DNA of 42,965 nt. Origin: Spirochaetales bacterium. GTDB lineage: Bacteria; Spirochaetota; Spirochaetia; Treponematales; Treponemataceae. The position numbers and the translations under genes were made by a program. The stretch covers positions 1 to 42,965 of the forward strand of contig QKAR01000076.1 of NCBI GenBank assembly GCA_003246335.1. Reading direction: 5' to 3'. Below are positions 15,199 to 23,748 of the stretch, piece by piece. Numbering within the stretch: the first letter of the stretch is position 1; each line of letters starts with the position of its first letter. Under the pieces are notes generated by a model that did not search any database, was not told the DNA's origin, and saw only the letters and a program-made list of their open reading frames with translations.

Positions 15199-16722
15199 AT
15201 GTCAGATATTCTGCTTGAAATGAAGAACATAACGAAAGTCTTTCCCGGCGTTATCGCGCTCGACAACGTTAATCTCAAGGTCAAGAAGGCCGAGATTCAC
15301 GCGCTCGTCGGGGAGAACGGCGCGGGAAAGTCGACGCTCATGAACATATTGAGCGGCACATACCCTCACGGCTCGTATACGGGCGATATCATCGTGGATG
15401 GCAAAGTATGCGAATTTCGCGACATCAAGCATAGCGAAAAAGCCGGAATCGTCATCATCCATCAGGAACTCGCTTTGAGTCCCTACCTTTCGATCGCCGA
15501 GAATATTTTCATCGGCAACGAAAAGGCCCGGGCCCAGGTCATAGATTGGGATAAGACGAGGGAAGACGCCCTCGTGCTCATGAAAAAACTCGGGCTCACC
15601 GACAACCCCAACACTCCGGTAAACAAACTCGGTGTCGGGAAACAGCAGATTATCGAGATAGCGAAGGCGCTCGCGAAAGACGTTAAGCTCCTTATCCTGG
15701 ACGAGCCGACCGCGGCCCTGAACGAGAAGGACAGCGATAACCTCTTGCAGCTGCTGTTGGAACTGAAAAAGCATGGAATATCATCGGTACTGATTTCACA
15801 TAAATTGAACGAAGTCTCGAAAGTCTCCGACGCCATAACGATCTTGCGCGACGGCAAGGCCATCGAGACGCTCGACGTCGGCGACGCGCCGATTCCCGAG
15901 GATCGCATCATCAAGGGAATGGTCGGGCGCGAGATTACCGACCGCTTCCCGAAGCGGACGAGCGAGGTGGGCAAGGTCGTCTTCGAGGTGAAAAACTGGA
16001 ACGTATATCACCCGGACGACCCCGAGCGGAAAGTCATCGACGACGTGAGCCTCACGGTTCGCGCGGGCGAGGTCGTCGGACTCGTCGGGCTCATGGGCGC
16101 GGGCCGCACCGAGCTCGCGATGAGCCTGTTCGGAAAATATTACGGGCAAAAAATATCGGGGCAGACGTTCATCGACGGCGAGGAAGTTCGCCTGAGCACG
16201 ATCCCGAAGGCCATAGAGCACGGCCTTGCCTACGTGACCGAGGACCGCAAGCAATACGGTCTCGTCCTCATCGACGACGTGCGGCACAACACGACGCTCG
16301 CGAGCCTTCGGCAGGTCTCGAAAAATCTCGTAATTAACGAACACGAAGAGATTCGGGAATCCGAGAAATTTAAGGAAGCGCTCAACATCAAGACGCCGAC
16401 GATCCTGCAGCTCGCGAACAACCTCTCGGGCGGGAACCAGCAAAAGGTCGTGCTCGCGAAGTGGATTTTCGCCAACCCGAAAATCCTCATCCTGGACGAG
16501 CCGACGCGCGGCATCGACGTCGGCGCGAAATACGAGATTTATTCGATCATAAACATGCTCGCGGCGCAGGGGCTCGCGTGCGTGCTGATTTCGTCCGAAA
16601 TGCCGGAGGTTATCGGCATGAGCGATCGCATTTACGTCATGAGCGAGGGGCGGTTTACCGCCGAACTGGACGGCAAGACCGCCACCCAGGAAGAGATCAT
16701 GCGCAACATAATCCAGCGGTAA
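15199..16722 (+). CDS. mmsA: Monosaccharide ABC importer ATPase, two ABC domains
   Basis: 507 residues, CUT2-type ATPase (MmsA/GguA/XylG family) with two fused nucleotide-binding domains. Domain 1: Walker [10 protein letters not shown] (38-46), signature [14 protein letters not shown], Walker [12 protein letters not shown]. Domain 2: the degenerate Walker [11 protein letters not shown] usual for this family, signature [14 protein letters not shown], Walker [14 protein letters not shown] chose ATG 15199 with TAAGGGG at 15186-15192; the upstream in-frame start at 15148 has no good ribosome site and runs through the hairpin. It powers uptake through the permease at 16733. Confidence 0.94.
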   Translation: MSDILLEMKNITKVFPGVIALDNVNLKVKKAEIHALVGENGAGKSTLMNILSGTYPHGSYTGDIIVDGKVCEFRDIKHSEKAGIVIIHQELALSPYLSIAENIFIGNEKARAQVIDWDKTREDALVLMKKLGLTDNPNTPVNKLGVGKQQIIEIAKALAKDVKLLILDEPTAALNEKDSDNLLQLLLELKKHGISSVLISHKLNEVSKVSDAITILRDGKAIETLDVGDAPIPEDRIIKGMVGREITDRFPKRTSEVGKVVFEVKNWNVYHPDDPERKVIDDVSLTVRAGEVVGLVGLMGAGRTELAMSLFGKYYGQKISGQTFIDGEEVRLSTIPKAIEHGLAYVTEDRKQYGLVLIDDVRHNTTLASLRQVSKNLVINEHEEIRESEKFKEALNIKTPTILQLANNLSGGNQQKVVLAKWIFANPKILILDEPTRGIDVGAKYEIYSIINMLAAQGLACVLISSEMPEVIGMSDRIYVMSEGRFTAELDGKTATQEEIMRNIIQR

Positions 16723-16732
16723 GGGGAAAACG

Positions 16733-17887
16733 ATGAACAAAGTCTTTAGCATAGCAAAGAAGAACTTTCGGCAATACGGGATGCTCGTTGCGCTCGCGGT
16801 GGTGATGATTCTTTTTCAGGTATTGACGAACGGCGTACTCCTGCGCCCCGTCAACCTGACGAACCTTATCCTGCAAAACAGCTACATCCTGGTTCTCGCG
16901 ATCGGAATGCTGTTGTGCATCTTAACGGGAAACATCGACCTTTCGGTCGGGTCGGTCGTCGCATTCGTCGGCGCCGTTTCGGCGACGTTCATGGTCGATA
17001 ACGGCGTTCCTGCCGGCTTCGCGGTTGTCATCGCGCTCGTCGTCGGCGGTTTGATCGGCGCATGGCAGGGGTACTGGATCGCGTACGTGAAAATCCCGGC
17101 CTTCATCGTCACGCTCGCCGGCATGTTGATTTTCCGCGGCCTCGCGCTCGTCGTTCTGCAGGGGCAGTCGAAAGGCCCGTTTCCCCAGTTCTTTCAGTCG
17201 ATCGCGTCGGGCTTCATTCCCGAGCCGATCGGCGGCAACGGCTTAACCGTCATCATCGGCATCGTCGTTTCCTGCATCCTAATCCTGAACGAGATCAGGA
17301 TGCGCCGGAAGCAGAAGAAATACGGTTTTGACGTTCTGCCGTTCTGGGCGTTCGCGGTGAAAGTCGTTTTCGTCGTGGCGGTCATCATGGCGTTTACCCT
17401 CGTGTTCGCCTCGTACAAGGGCCTGCCGAACATCCTCGTATTGCTCGTCGCTCTCATTGTTGTGTATAATTTCATCACGCAAAAGACGATCCCCGGCCGG
17501 CATATTTACGCGCTCGGCGGTAACGAGAAGGCCGCGAAGCTTTCCGGTATCAAGACCGAACGGGTCATGTTCTGGGTATACGTGAACATGGGCGTGATCG
17601 CGGCTTTGGCGGGCATGGTTTTCGCCGCCCGCCTCAACGTCGCCACGCCGAAAGCCGGCGTGAACTTCGAGCTCGACGCGATCGCCGCGTGCTACGTCGG
17701 CGGTGCCTCGACGACCGGCGGCATCGGAACCGTTATCGGCGCCATGATCGGCGGCCTGTTCATGGGCGTTCTGAACAACGGTATGTCGATCATGGGAATC
17801 GGCATCGACTGGCAGCAGGCGATTAAGGGTTTTGTCCTTCTGTTCGCGGTTGCCTTTGACCTGTATTCTAAGGCCCGCAGTAAGTAA
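16733..17887 (+). CDS. mmsB: Monosaccharide ABC importer permease (CUT2)
   Basis: 384 residues, BPD_transp_2-type membrane protein of the XylH/GguB/MmsB group with about ten hydrophobic segments. Typical motifs: LTGNIDLSVGSVVAFVGA, YVKIPAFIVTLAGMLIFRG, GRHIYALGGNEKAAKLSGI and ACYVGGASTTGGIGTVIGA. It starts 10 bp after the ATPase stop, with AAGGGG upstream. It is longer than ~320-residue RbsC because of the extra central helices seen in xylose/multiple-sugar permeases. The gene is followed by a hairpin and galK. Confidence 0.94.
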   Translation: MNKVFSIAKKNFRQYGMLVALAVVMILFQVLTNGVLLRPVNLTNLILQNSYILVLAIGMLLCILTGNIDLSVGSVVAFVGAVSATFMVDNGVPAGFAVVIALVVGGLIGAWQGYWIAYVKIPAFIVTLAGMLIFRGLALVVLQGQSKGPFPQFFQSIASGFIPEPIGGNGLTVIIGIVVSCILILNEIRMRRKQKKYGFDVLPFWAFAVKVVFVVAVIMAFTLVFASYKGLPNILVLLVALIVVYNFITQKTIPGRHIYALGGNEKAAKLSGIKTERVMFWVYVNMGVIAALAGMVFAARLNVATPKAGVNFELDAIAACYVGGASTTGGIGTVIGAMIGGLFMGVLNNGMSIMGIGIDWQQAIKGFVLLFAVAFDLYSKARSK

Positions 17888-17894
17888 CGCCTCC

Positions 17895-17922
17895 CGTTTC
17901 CCGGCGCGAAAGCCGGGAGACG
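17895..17922 (+). repeat. Intercistronic stem-loop before galK
   Basis: CGTTTCCCGGC (17895-17905) pairs with GCCGGGAGACG (17912-17922), 11 pairs with one G-U and a GCGAAA loop. There is no T run, so read-through into galK is expected. Confidence 0.65.
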
Positions 17923-17990
17923 CGGGGAATAAATCGATTGCCGGGAAAATGGCAATGGGGCGACGAAAGCCGCCCATGGGAGAAAGCACC

Positions 17991-19268
17991 ATGAGGTTTT
18001 ATACTTCTGGGGGATCGAGCGGATCCTCGGCCTTCGGCGCCAGCGGCTCTGCCGCCGGTGCCGCTCGTTTTTTTGAGACGGCGGAGCGCGACGCGTCGAA
18101 ACTCGTGAGCGAACTTCTTGACGAATTCGTCGAGAGATACGGCGGATCTCGGGATTCTATCGGCGTCTTCGCGGCGCCCGCGCGAATTAACATCATCGGC
18201 GAGCATATCGACTATAACGGCGGAAAAGTCTTTCCCGCCGCCATCGATAAATACCTCTATCTCCTGATACGAAAGCGGGCCGACACGAAAATCGCGTACG
18301 ACGACGTTCGGTTTCCCGGGAAATTCGAGTTTGACGTGAACGACTCGTTCTCGTATAAGCAGGAAAACGATTACGCCAATTACCTCAACGGCATACTTTC
18401 GATGATGGCTAAGGCCGGCCATCGCCCATCGCGCGGTTTCGAGGTTCTTATGTTCAGCACGATTCCCGCGGGCGGCGGCGTCTCTTCTTCCGCGGCGCTT
18501 GAGTGCGGATTCGCGTGGGCCGTTTCGGAGTCCTTCGGTTTCGGTTTTGATCGGGTGGAAATCGCCAAGATGGGCCAGCGCTCCGAGCACGAGTTCATGA
18601 ACGTGCAATGCGGGATCATGGACCAGTTCATCATCGCCGTCGGAAAAAAAGAGCAGGCGATCGTCCTTGACTGCGACACCCTCGAGTATCGCTATGTGCC
18701 GCTCGCGCTCGGGGATTACCGTATCGTGGTCATGAATACCAACAAGAAGCGGCGCCTGGCCGAGTCAAAGTATAACGAGCGTCGCTCCGAATGCGAGAAG
18801 GCGCTCTCCGTTTTGGGACCGCTCGCGGGCGTTAAGACGCTGTGCGAGCTCTCGCCGGAAACGTTCGCGAAGCACGAGAAGTCCATCGCTGACGAGACGG
18901 TCCGCCGTCGGGCTCGGCATTGCGTTCTCGAAAACGAGCGAGTGAACCGCTCTGTCGCGGCGCTTGAGGGCGGGGACCTTCGCCTTCTCGGAAAATTGCT
19001 GTGCGAGTCGCATATTTCGCTTCGCGACGATTACGAGGTTACCGGCGCGGAATTGGACGCGCTCTACGAAGAATCGATTAAGGTCGACGGATGCCTCGGA
19101 GCCCGCATGACGGGGGCCGGGTTCGGCGGTTGCGCGATCGCGATCGTCAAGGCCGACGCGTTCGACCGGTTCGTCGCGCAAGTCGGTGCGGAGTACACGA
19201 AGCGAACCGGCCTGGTGGCGGGCTTTTTTGCCTGCTCGGCCGGTGACGGCGTCATCAGGATTCGATAA
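17991..19268 (+). CDS. galK: Galactokinase
   Basis: GHMP kinase phosphorylating galactose at C1, first step of the Leloir pathway, cytoplasmic. 425 residues. The galactokinase signature is GEHIDYNGG (70-78; the usual Thr is Ile here), preceded by PARINII with the catalytic-type Arg. The ATP loop is PAGGGVSSSAA (~159-169), D211 of GIMDQF is the probable catalytic base, and motif 3 is GARMTGAGFGGCA. I chose ATG 17991 with GGGAG eight bases upstream; ATG 17976 is possible. The first ~25 residues form a Gly/Ser/Ala-rich tail not usual in GalK. Its place after a ChvE-type importer under the arabinose-type operator suggests coupled galactose and arabinose use. Confidence 0.93.
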   Translation: MRFYTSGGSSGSSAFGASGSAAGAARFFETAERDASKLVSELLDEFVERYGGSRDSIGVFAAPARINIIGEHIDYNGGKVFPAAIDKYLYLLIRKRADTKIAYDDVRFPGKFEFDVNDSFSYKQENDYANYLNGILSMMAKAGHRPSRGFEVLMFSTIPAGGGVSSSAALECGFAWAVSESFGFGFDRVEIAKMGQRSEHEFMNVQCGIMDQFIIAVGKKEQAIVLDCDTLEYRYVPLALGDYRIVVMNTNKKRRLAESKYNERRSECEKALSVLGPLAGVKTLCELSPETFAKHEKSIADETVRRRARHCVLENERVNRSVAALEGGDLRLLGKLLCESHISLRDDYEVTGAELDALYEESIKVDGCLGARMTGAGFGGCAIAIVKADAFDRFVAQVGAEYTKRTGLVAGFFACSAGDGVIRIR

Positions 19269-19270
19269 TG

Positions 19271-19304
19271 AAAAAGGGCGCGAACCGTTCGCGCCCTTTT
19301 TTTT
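19271..19304. terminator. Bidirectional terminator between galK and an MCP gene
   Basis: AAAAA, GGGCGCGAA (19276-19284), CCG loop, TTCGCGCCC (19288-19296), TTTTTTTT. The T/A tracts on both sides fit termination of galK (plus) and of the convergent MCP gene (minus). Confidence 0.9.
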
Positions 19305-19341
19305 ACCGCTTTCCGGCGTGCCGTTGATCCGGCGGTTCGCT

Positions 19342-21231
19342 TTACGCTCCCTCCCCTTCGATCGCTCCTTCCGCTTCGCTTGTCTGCGCGTTTTCGAATT
19401 TAAACTTGCTCGTCTCCGCCTCGATTCTTTCGCTGATGTTCCCGACGTCGTCCGCCTTCAGCGCGACCGACGCGAACCCGCTTTGTATCGCGCTTAATTC
19501 CTGCCCGATGGTGTCGCTCGCGTTGTAAACCCTCGTCGTCGCGTTTTGCACCGAGGATACGCTCTGCGCGACTTCCGTGGTCCGTTGCGTGATTCCGGTG
19601 GTGTGCTCGGTTACGCCGACGGTATACTCGTTAAGCTCTACCATCGCTTCCATGATTTGATTGCCGCCCTCTTTGAGCTCGGCGAGCGCGTTGAGAATCT
19701 CGTCGAAATTTCCCCGCACTTGGCCGATGCCCTCGCGAACCGTCTCGAAGGACTTCGAGGAGCGAAGGCTCGCGGTGTTCGCGTCGGTAATGCTCGATAT
19801 GACGTCGCCGAGGTTTTTCTTGATGTGCTTCGAGTTCGCGGCGGCCGCCTCGGCGAGGTTGCGGATTTCGTCCGCGACGACCGAAAAACCCCTTCCGAAT
19901 TCTCCCGCGTGCGCGGCCTCGATCGCCGCGTTCATCGCGAGTAAATTAGTCTGGGCCGCGATTCCGTTGATTATCGTCGCCATGTCCTGCACGGTCTTGA
20001 TGTTCTCGTTGATGCGCGTAATGACGTCGCTCGTTTCCCGGATTTGAAGCTCTCCCTTGCCGGCGGCGTCGCCGAGTTGGTTCGATACGTCCTTGTTTCG
20101 CAGCATGATGTCGTTCAATGACGATATCGACGAGGCCATCTGCGTTACCGCCGCGGTAGATTGCTCGACCATGGTGGCCTGCGCGGTTATCTTGTCGGAA
20201 ACGACGGCGATGTCCCTCGTGATTAAGCCCGTAGCCTCGTTCGAGACCCGGACGTTCTTCGTCAGCGTATCAGACGCGTCCTTAATGCTCTCCGCCTCGC
20301 CCCTGAGACGCGCGAGCGATTCTTCCGACTCGGACACCGCCGAGCTCAGTTGGTCTTTGCTCTCGAGGGCGCTCTGGGCCGCGCGCTTGAGCTGGAGCAT
20401 GGAATCTCCGAGCGCGACCCTCATGCCGTCCATGAGCCTCCCGAGCTCGCCTATTTCGTCCTTGCCGTTTACGAGGGCGGAAGCGCTTAAATCCCCCTCC
20501 CCGATGCTCCGGACCACGCGCTCGAGTTTTCTTATCCGCAAGGATATCCCGTTCGCGAGGATGACGGCGAGCGCGATTCCCGCCGCGCCGAATACCGTCG
20601 CGATGAGGGTGAAGATGAAGACCGAGGTTCTGGAGTTCTTGCTGATCGTCTCGTCGATGACCGCGCTTTGCTCGTCGATGATCTCGATGGCGCTATCGCA
20701 GGTCGATTTCATGGATAAGAGGCTCGTTGAGAAATCCACGCACTTCTCGAGAAACGCGTCGAAATTCGGGCTTCTGTTATAAACCTTGATGAGGAAGAAA
20801 TCGACTAACTTCATCTTCGCCCGAAGCCCGCCGACCGTCTCGCCTTGCGCGATAAAATCCTCGCCGGCACGATAAAGCGTTTCCCTTCGGGTTTTCATTA
20901 AGTCAAGCATGAGCGAAATGAGACCGATCGCTTCCTTCACGTCCTTGCTTTGCTTTGTAAGAACTTTCATTTTGGAAAGATCCGCGAATGCGGCGTCGGT
21001 CTTCGCGGCTTGGCCCTTGTAGTCGTCAATGGAGGACTCGGTGAAGGAAGACCAGAAATTGCCGAGGGACAGTTCCTCCTCCAGCAGGCGGTCCCTGAGG
21101 GTTTCTAGCAAAGCTTGCTCTTCGCGGATCTTTTGCGTTTGCGTGTATAAGGCGAAGAACACGCCGGAAGCCATGGCGAAAACGGAAACGATAAGCACGA
21201 TGAGCCCAAGTAATTGCGAGCGAATCCTCAT
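19342..21231 (-). CDS. Methyl-accepting chemotaxis protein 1
   Basis: 629 residues. TM1 ~7-29, a helical periplasmic sensor ~30-202 of no family I can name, TM2 ~203-226, HAMP ~227-280 ([18 protein letters not shown]), then a long coiled signalling domain. The conserved hairpin tip lies at ~421-458 ([20 protein letters not shown] and [13 protein letters not shown]). It signals through CheA/CheW to the flagellar motor. No C-terminal CheR-docking pentapeptide is seen; the tail is Glu/Gly/Ala-rich. GGGGG precedes the ATG. Promoter at 21259-21287; terminator shared with galK. The ligand is unknown; the location beside sugar operons invites but does not prove a sugar or binding-protein role. Confidence 0.93.
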   Translation of the reverse strand: MRIRSQLLGLIVLIVSVFAMASGVFFALYTQTQKIREEQALLETLRDRLLEEELSLGNFWSSFTESSIDDYKGQAAKTDAAFADLSKMKVLTKQSKDVKEAIGLISLMLDLMKTRRETLYRAGEDFIAQGETVGGLRAKMKLVDFFLIKVYNRSPNFDAFLEKCVDFSTSLLSMKSTCDSAIEIIDEQSAVIDETISKNSRTSVFIFTLIATVFGAAGIALAVILANGISLRIRKLERVVRSIGEGDLSASALVNGKDEIGELGRLMDGMRVALGDSMLQLKRAAQSALESKDQLSSAVSESEESLARLRGEAESIKDASDTLTKNVRVSNEATGLITRDIAVVSDKITAQATMVEQSTAAVTQMASSISSLNDIMLRNKDVSNQLGDAAGKGELQIRETSDVITRINENIKTVQDMATIINGIAAQTNLLAMNAAIEAAHAGEFGRGFSVVADEIRNLAEAAAANSKHIKKNLGDVISSITDANTASLRSSKSFETVREGIGQVRGNFDEILNALAELKEGGNQIMEAMVELNEYTVGVTEHTTGITQRTTEVAQSVSSVQNATTRVYNASDTIGQELSAIQSGFASVALKADDVGNISERIEAETSKFKFENAQTSEAEGAIEGEGA

Positions 21232-21258
21232 CGATTTTCCCCCTATTCTTGTTTAAAA

Positions 21259-21287
21259 ATGATACGCCGGGTCGGCTCGTTTGTCCA
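21259..21287 (-). promoter_or_regulatory. Sigma70-like promoter of MCP 1
   Basis: On the minus strand TGGACA (21287-21282), 17-bp spacer, TATCAT (21264-21259), five of six matches in both boxes. No sigma28-type flagellar promoter was seen. Confidence 0.65.
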
Positions 21288-21347
21288 ATTTAAACTCGAG
21301 TTATGCGGTGACAACTTTCCCTTCTCGCGTGTTCAATTCTTGAAAGA

Positions 21348-21376
21348 TTGATCGAGCGCGAAGAATATGGTATATA
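21348..21376 (+). promoter_or_regulatory. Sigma70-like promoter of the TetR operon
   Basis: TTGATC (21348-21353), 17-bp spacer, TATATA (21371-21376); TAAAAT at 21375-21380 is an alternative -10. Confidence 0.6.
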
Positions 21377-21399
21377 AAATAACGATGTTAAAATAACGA
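21376..21399 (+). repeat. Direct repeat AAAATAACGA x2 before tetR
   Basis: Exact 10-bp direct repeat at 21376-21385 and 21390-21399 (14-bp period), between the -10 and the tetR ribosome site. It could be a regulator-binding element. Confidence 0.5.
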
Positions 21400-21408
21400 G
21401 GGTAATAT

Positions 21409-22017
21409 ATGAGAATCGCTAACCCAGAAACGGAGAGAAAGATAAAAGCGGAGGCCTTGCGTCTCCTTATGGCGAAGGAGCCCGAAGAAATCGGCATGAG
21501 GGAAATCGCGGAAAAGTGCGGCGTTTCGGCGACGACGATTTACTATTATTACGATGACAAAAGCGACGTTTTCGAGGCCGTGAAACTGCAGTGCCTCGCC
21601 GAAATGACACTGTATATCGAGAAGCGCGTCGCCCGCGGCAAAACGTCGGCGAACGACCTGAGGGAAGGTCTTTCCGCGTTCCGCGACTGGTGTTTCGCCA
21701 ACTCGCGGGTTGCGCTGTTAGTGATGGGCCGATTTAAGGCGAACGTCTCGGCGGGCGGCGAATTGCTCGACAAGTATTACGAAGGCAACGCCCTCGCGGA
21801 GAGGCTTCTCAAGAACGCGTCAGAGGAGGGGCTGATCGACGTGACCGACTTCAGGCTATCGGCGTCGCTGTGCATCGCCGCCCTTTGGGGCAGCGTCGAG
21901 GCCGTGCTTCTGAACAGGACATTCCCGGAATATTGGAAGCGAGGAAAAAATTTTACCGACGGCATGATCGATTTGTGCCTGGCCGGAATGGGCTATAAAG
22001 GGGAAGGTAAGAAATGA
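21409..22017 (+). CDS. TetR-family regulator
   Basis: 202 residues. N-terminal TetR helix-turn-helix at ~25-50 (MREIAEKCGVSATTIYYYYDD), then an all-helical ligand/dimer domain ending LCLAGMGYKG. ATG 21409 has GAGGG six bases upstream. Its stop overlaps the next gene by ATGA, so it is probably an autoregulated local repressor of the genes at 22014-24879. The effector is unknown. Confidence 0.88.
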   Translation: MRIANPETERKIKAEALRLLMAKEPEEIGMREIAEKCGVSATTIYYYYDDKSDVFEAVKLQCLAEMTLYIEKRVARGKTSANDLREGLSAFRDWCFANSRVALLVMGRFKANVSAGGELLDKYYEGNALAERLLKNASEEGLIDVTDFRLSASLCIAALWGSVEAVLLNRTFPEYWKRGKNFTDGMIDLCLAGMGYKGEGKK

Positions 22018-22697
22018 ATAGGCAGAAATTAAGATTCGCGGCGCCCGTTTTGGCGGCGTCGCTGTTTCTTGGGGTGGCGTCGCCGCGCGCGAGCGCCGAG
22101 ACGATCGTTTTGGCCGTCGAGCCTGGTGCATCTTGGACCCGCACGACGTGGTTAGGGGTTTTCCCCTTGCGGCACGTGCCGCAAATGGCTTGCTGGATAG
22201 AGGACTCGAACGGCGAATTCGTGCGGACCGTGAGCGTGACCGAGAGCGTCTCGAAAAATTCATGGAAGGGTGCCCCCGCGGGAGGCCGTCCGGAATCGTT
22301 GCCGGTCTGGACCCATGCCTCGCTCGGTTCTCCCGACGCGGTCGACGGCGTGAGTTCCGCGTCCCGAAAGTCTTCTTTCGCGCTTTCCCGTGAGGCCGAA
22401 GGGCTCGTCGCCGGGCGGGAATATGTCGCCTTTTTGGAGGTGAACTCGAGCTTTGACTATAACGACGCTTGGCCAAAAAAGGCGAGGCCCGGAACTTCCG
22501 CGTACTCGGGCGTGAACGGTCAGCCTTCGCTCGTGTATGAGGCTCGTTTTGTCGCGGGCGTTCCCGGGGAAGCGGAATTCTCCCCGCTCGGGATCGGTTC
22601 GGTCGATGGCGCCGACGGAGAGATACGGCCGAACTTCGTTGGGCTCACGTCGGCGTTGACTATCGTGAAGTCGGCCAAAATCATCGTGAAGGAGTGA
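22014..22697 (+). CDS. DUF2271-like periplasmic protein
   Basis: 227 residues with a signal peptide (hydrophobic core PVLAASLFLGVASP, cleavage at ASA-E). The mature part resembles DUF2271 proteins: MACWIEDSNGEFVRTVSV, RPESLPVWTHA, DAVDGVSSASRKSSFALS and AFLEVNSSFDYND follow the family order of an FlgD-like beta-sandwich. Family members are often found near periplasmic flavin/FMN-binding or PepSY proteins, but none is next to it here and no function is established. Translationally coupled to tetR by ATGA overlap and close to the next gene. Probable outer-periplasm or envelope role. Confidence 0.65.
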   Translation: MNRQKLRFAAPVLAASLFLGVASPRASAETIVLAVEPGASWTRTTWLGVFPLRHVPQMACWIEDSNGEFVRTVSVTESVSKNSWKGAPAGGRPESLPVWTHASLGSPDAVDGVSSASRKSSFALSREAEGLVAGREYVAFLEVNSSFDYNDAWPKKARPGTSAYSGVNGQPSLVYEARFVAGVPGEAEFSPLGIGSVDGADGEIRPNFVGLTSALTIVKSAKIIVKE

Positions 22698-22705
22698 ACC
22701 GTACC

Positions 22706-23665
22706 GTGAAAAAAATAGCAAATATGCCTTTGGCGATTCTCGTTTCCGCGCTGTTGGCGTTCGTTACCGCGCCGATCTTTTCTGAAAGTACCTCGGGCAC
22801 GGGCGATATTACGGCGTCTACCTCGCTAAATTTCGTGGTGGCCACGACGATGGAAACGAAGGCGAAATTGACGGAGACGGTGCGAATCCCGTTGCTCGCG
22901 GGCGGGGGAGCCTTAACGAAAGACAATAATCTCCAAATCGCGGGCGCGGCTGAACTGTCGCCGGTATCGGTCAACGGGACTTTGAAAGCGACGCTCACGC
23001 CGATCGCTTTCTTGCAATTTTCCCTTGGCGGCTCGGTAGGCAGCGGGTGGAACATTCCTTTCGCCGACGGGTTACGCAAGAATGAGCCGGTTCTCGATTC
23101 CTCGGGGAATCGCACCGGGGCCGCGCGTTTGACCGGCGGCGCGTTTGACGGGCTTGTATGGAGCGTAACCGGCGGCGCCCTCTTTCAGTTTGACGCGGCC
23201 GCCCTCGCGCCCGGCGACTGGCACCACGTCGTGTTTCAGACTTATCACGCCGCGCGCTACCGCGCGCTGACCTCGGCGGGCTCGGACGAGTCATGGCTGT
23301 ACGAGGCCGACGCGGGAGAGAACCGAAACGGGTGGAATTATTACGGGAACTATTTCCTTGGCTATCGAATGCCCCTCCGGATCGACTTGGTCGGCGTTCT
23401 CGTTGAGGAGGACTTGTATCTCTATGGGACCGACGGAGGTTCTCGTTGGGGAGATGACTTATCCCGCTGGACGTTCGGCCCCGTCGTCGACTGCGCGGTT
23501 TCGGACCGCCTCTCCGCCTCCGTCCTAGCGCAATGGCATACTATGCGGAATTTCACCGCCGAGACCGAGAATTTAGATTTTTATCAGGATCGAGACATGG
23601 AAGGCGGCGATGGCCGACGCCTTGAATTCTACCGCGTCGCTTTGAGCGTGACCGTCCTGCTGTGA
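22706..23665 (+). CDS. Predicted outer-membrane beta-barrel protein, unknown function
   Basis: 319 residues from GTG 22706 (MKKIANMPLAIL); AAGGAG at 22689-22694 suits this start better than the GTG at 22694, which would sit on the ribosome site. Signal peptide ends near APIFSES. The mature chain is rich in alternating polar/hydrophobic stretches with aromatic girdle-like residues (WNYYGNYFLGYRM, WTFGPVVDCAV) and ends in a hydrophobic strand FYRVALSVTVLL, as in outer-membrane barrels. I do not recognise a named family. Operon position after the DUF2271-like gene suggests a joint envelope role. Confidence 0.6.
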   Translation: MKKIANMPLAILVSALLAFVTAPIFSESTSGTGDITASTSLNFVVATTMETKAKLTETVRIPLLAGGGALTKDNNLQIAGAAELSPVSVNGTLKATLTPIAFLQFSLGGSVGSGWNIPFADGLRKNEPVLDSSGNRTGAARLTGGAFDGLVWSVTGGALFQFDAAALAPGDWHHVVFQTYHAARYRALTSAGSDESWLYEADAGENRNGWNYYGNYFLGYRMPLRIDLVGVLVEEDLYLYGTDGGSRWGDDLSRWTFGPVVDCAVSDRLSASVLAQWHTMRNFTAETENLDFYQDRDMEGGDGRRLEFYRVALSVTVLL

Positions 23666-23748
23666 GCGGGAAATCGCGCGCGTTTTTTTTATAGTCGCTT
23701 GACTCCGCCCCTGGGGAGGACTTTACCGTCTTTCCCAGTGAGGTGCGT

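Noticed and set aside
21230..21310. Sigma28 flagellar-type promoter (TAAA with GCCGA) before MCP 1
   Set aside because: TAAA and GCCGAC occur but only 12 bp apart instead of about 15, and a better sigma70-type pair overlaps them.
23699..23727. TTGACT with a weak TTTACC 17 bp on, as a promoter for the BtrH-like gene
   Set aside because: The -10 match is poor; co-transcription from the tetR promoter is simpler, though a separate promoter cannot be excluded.
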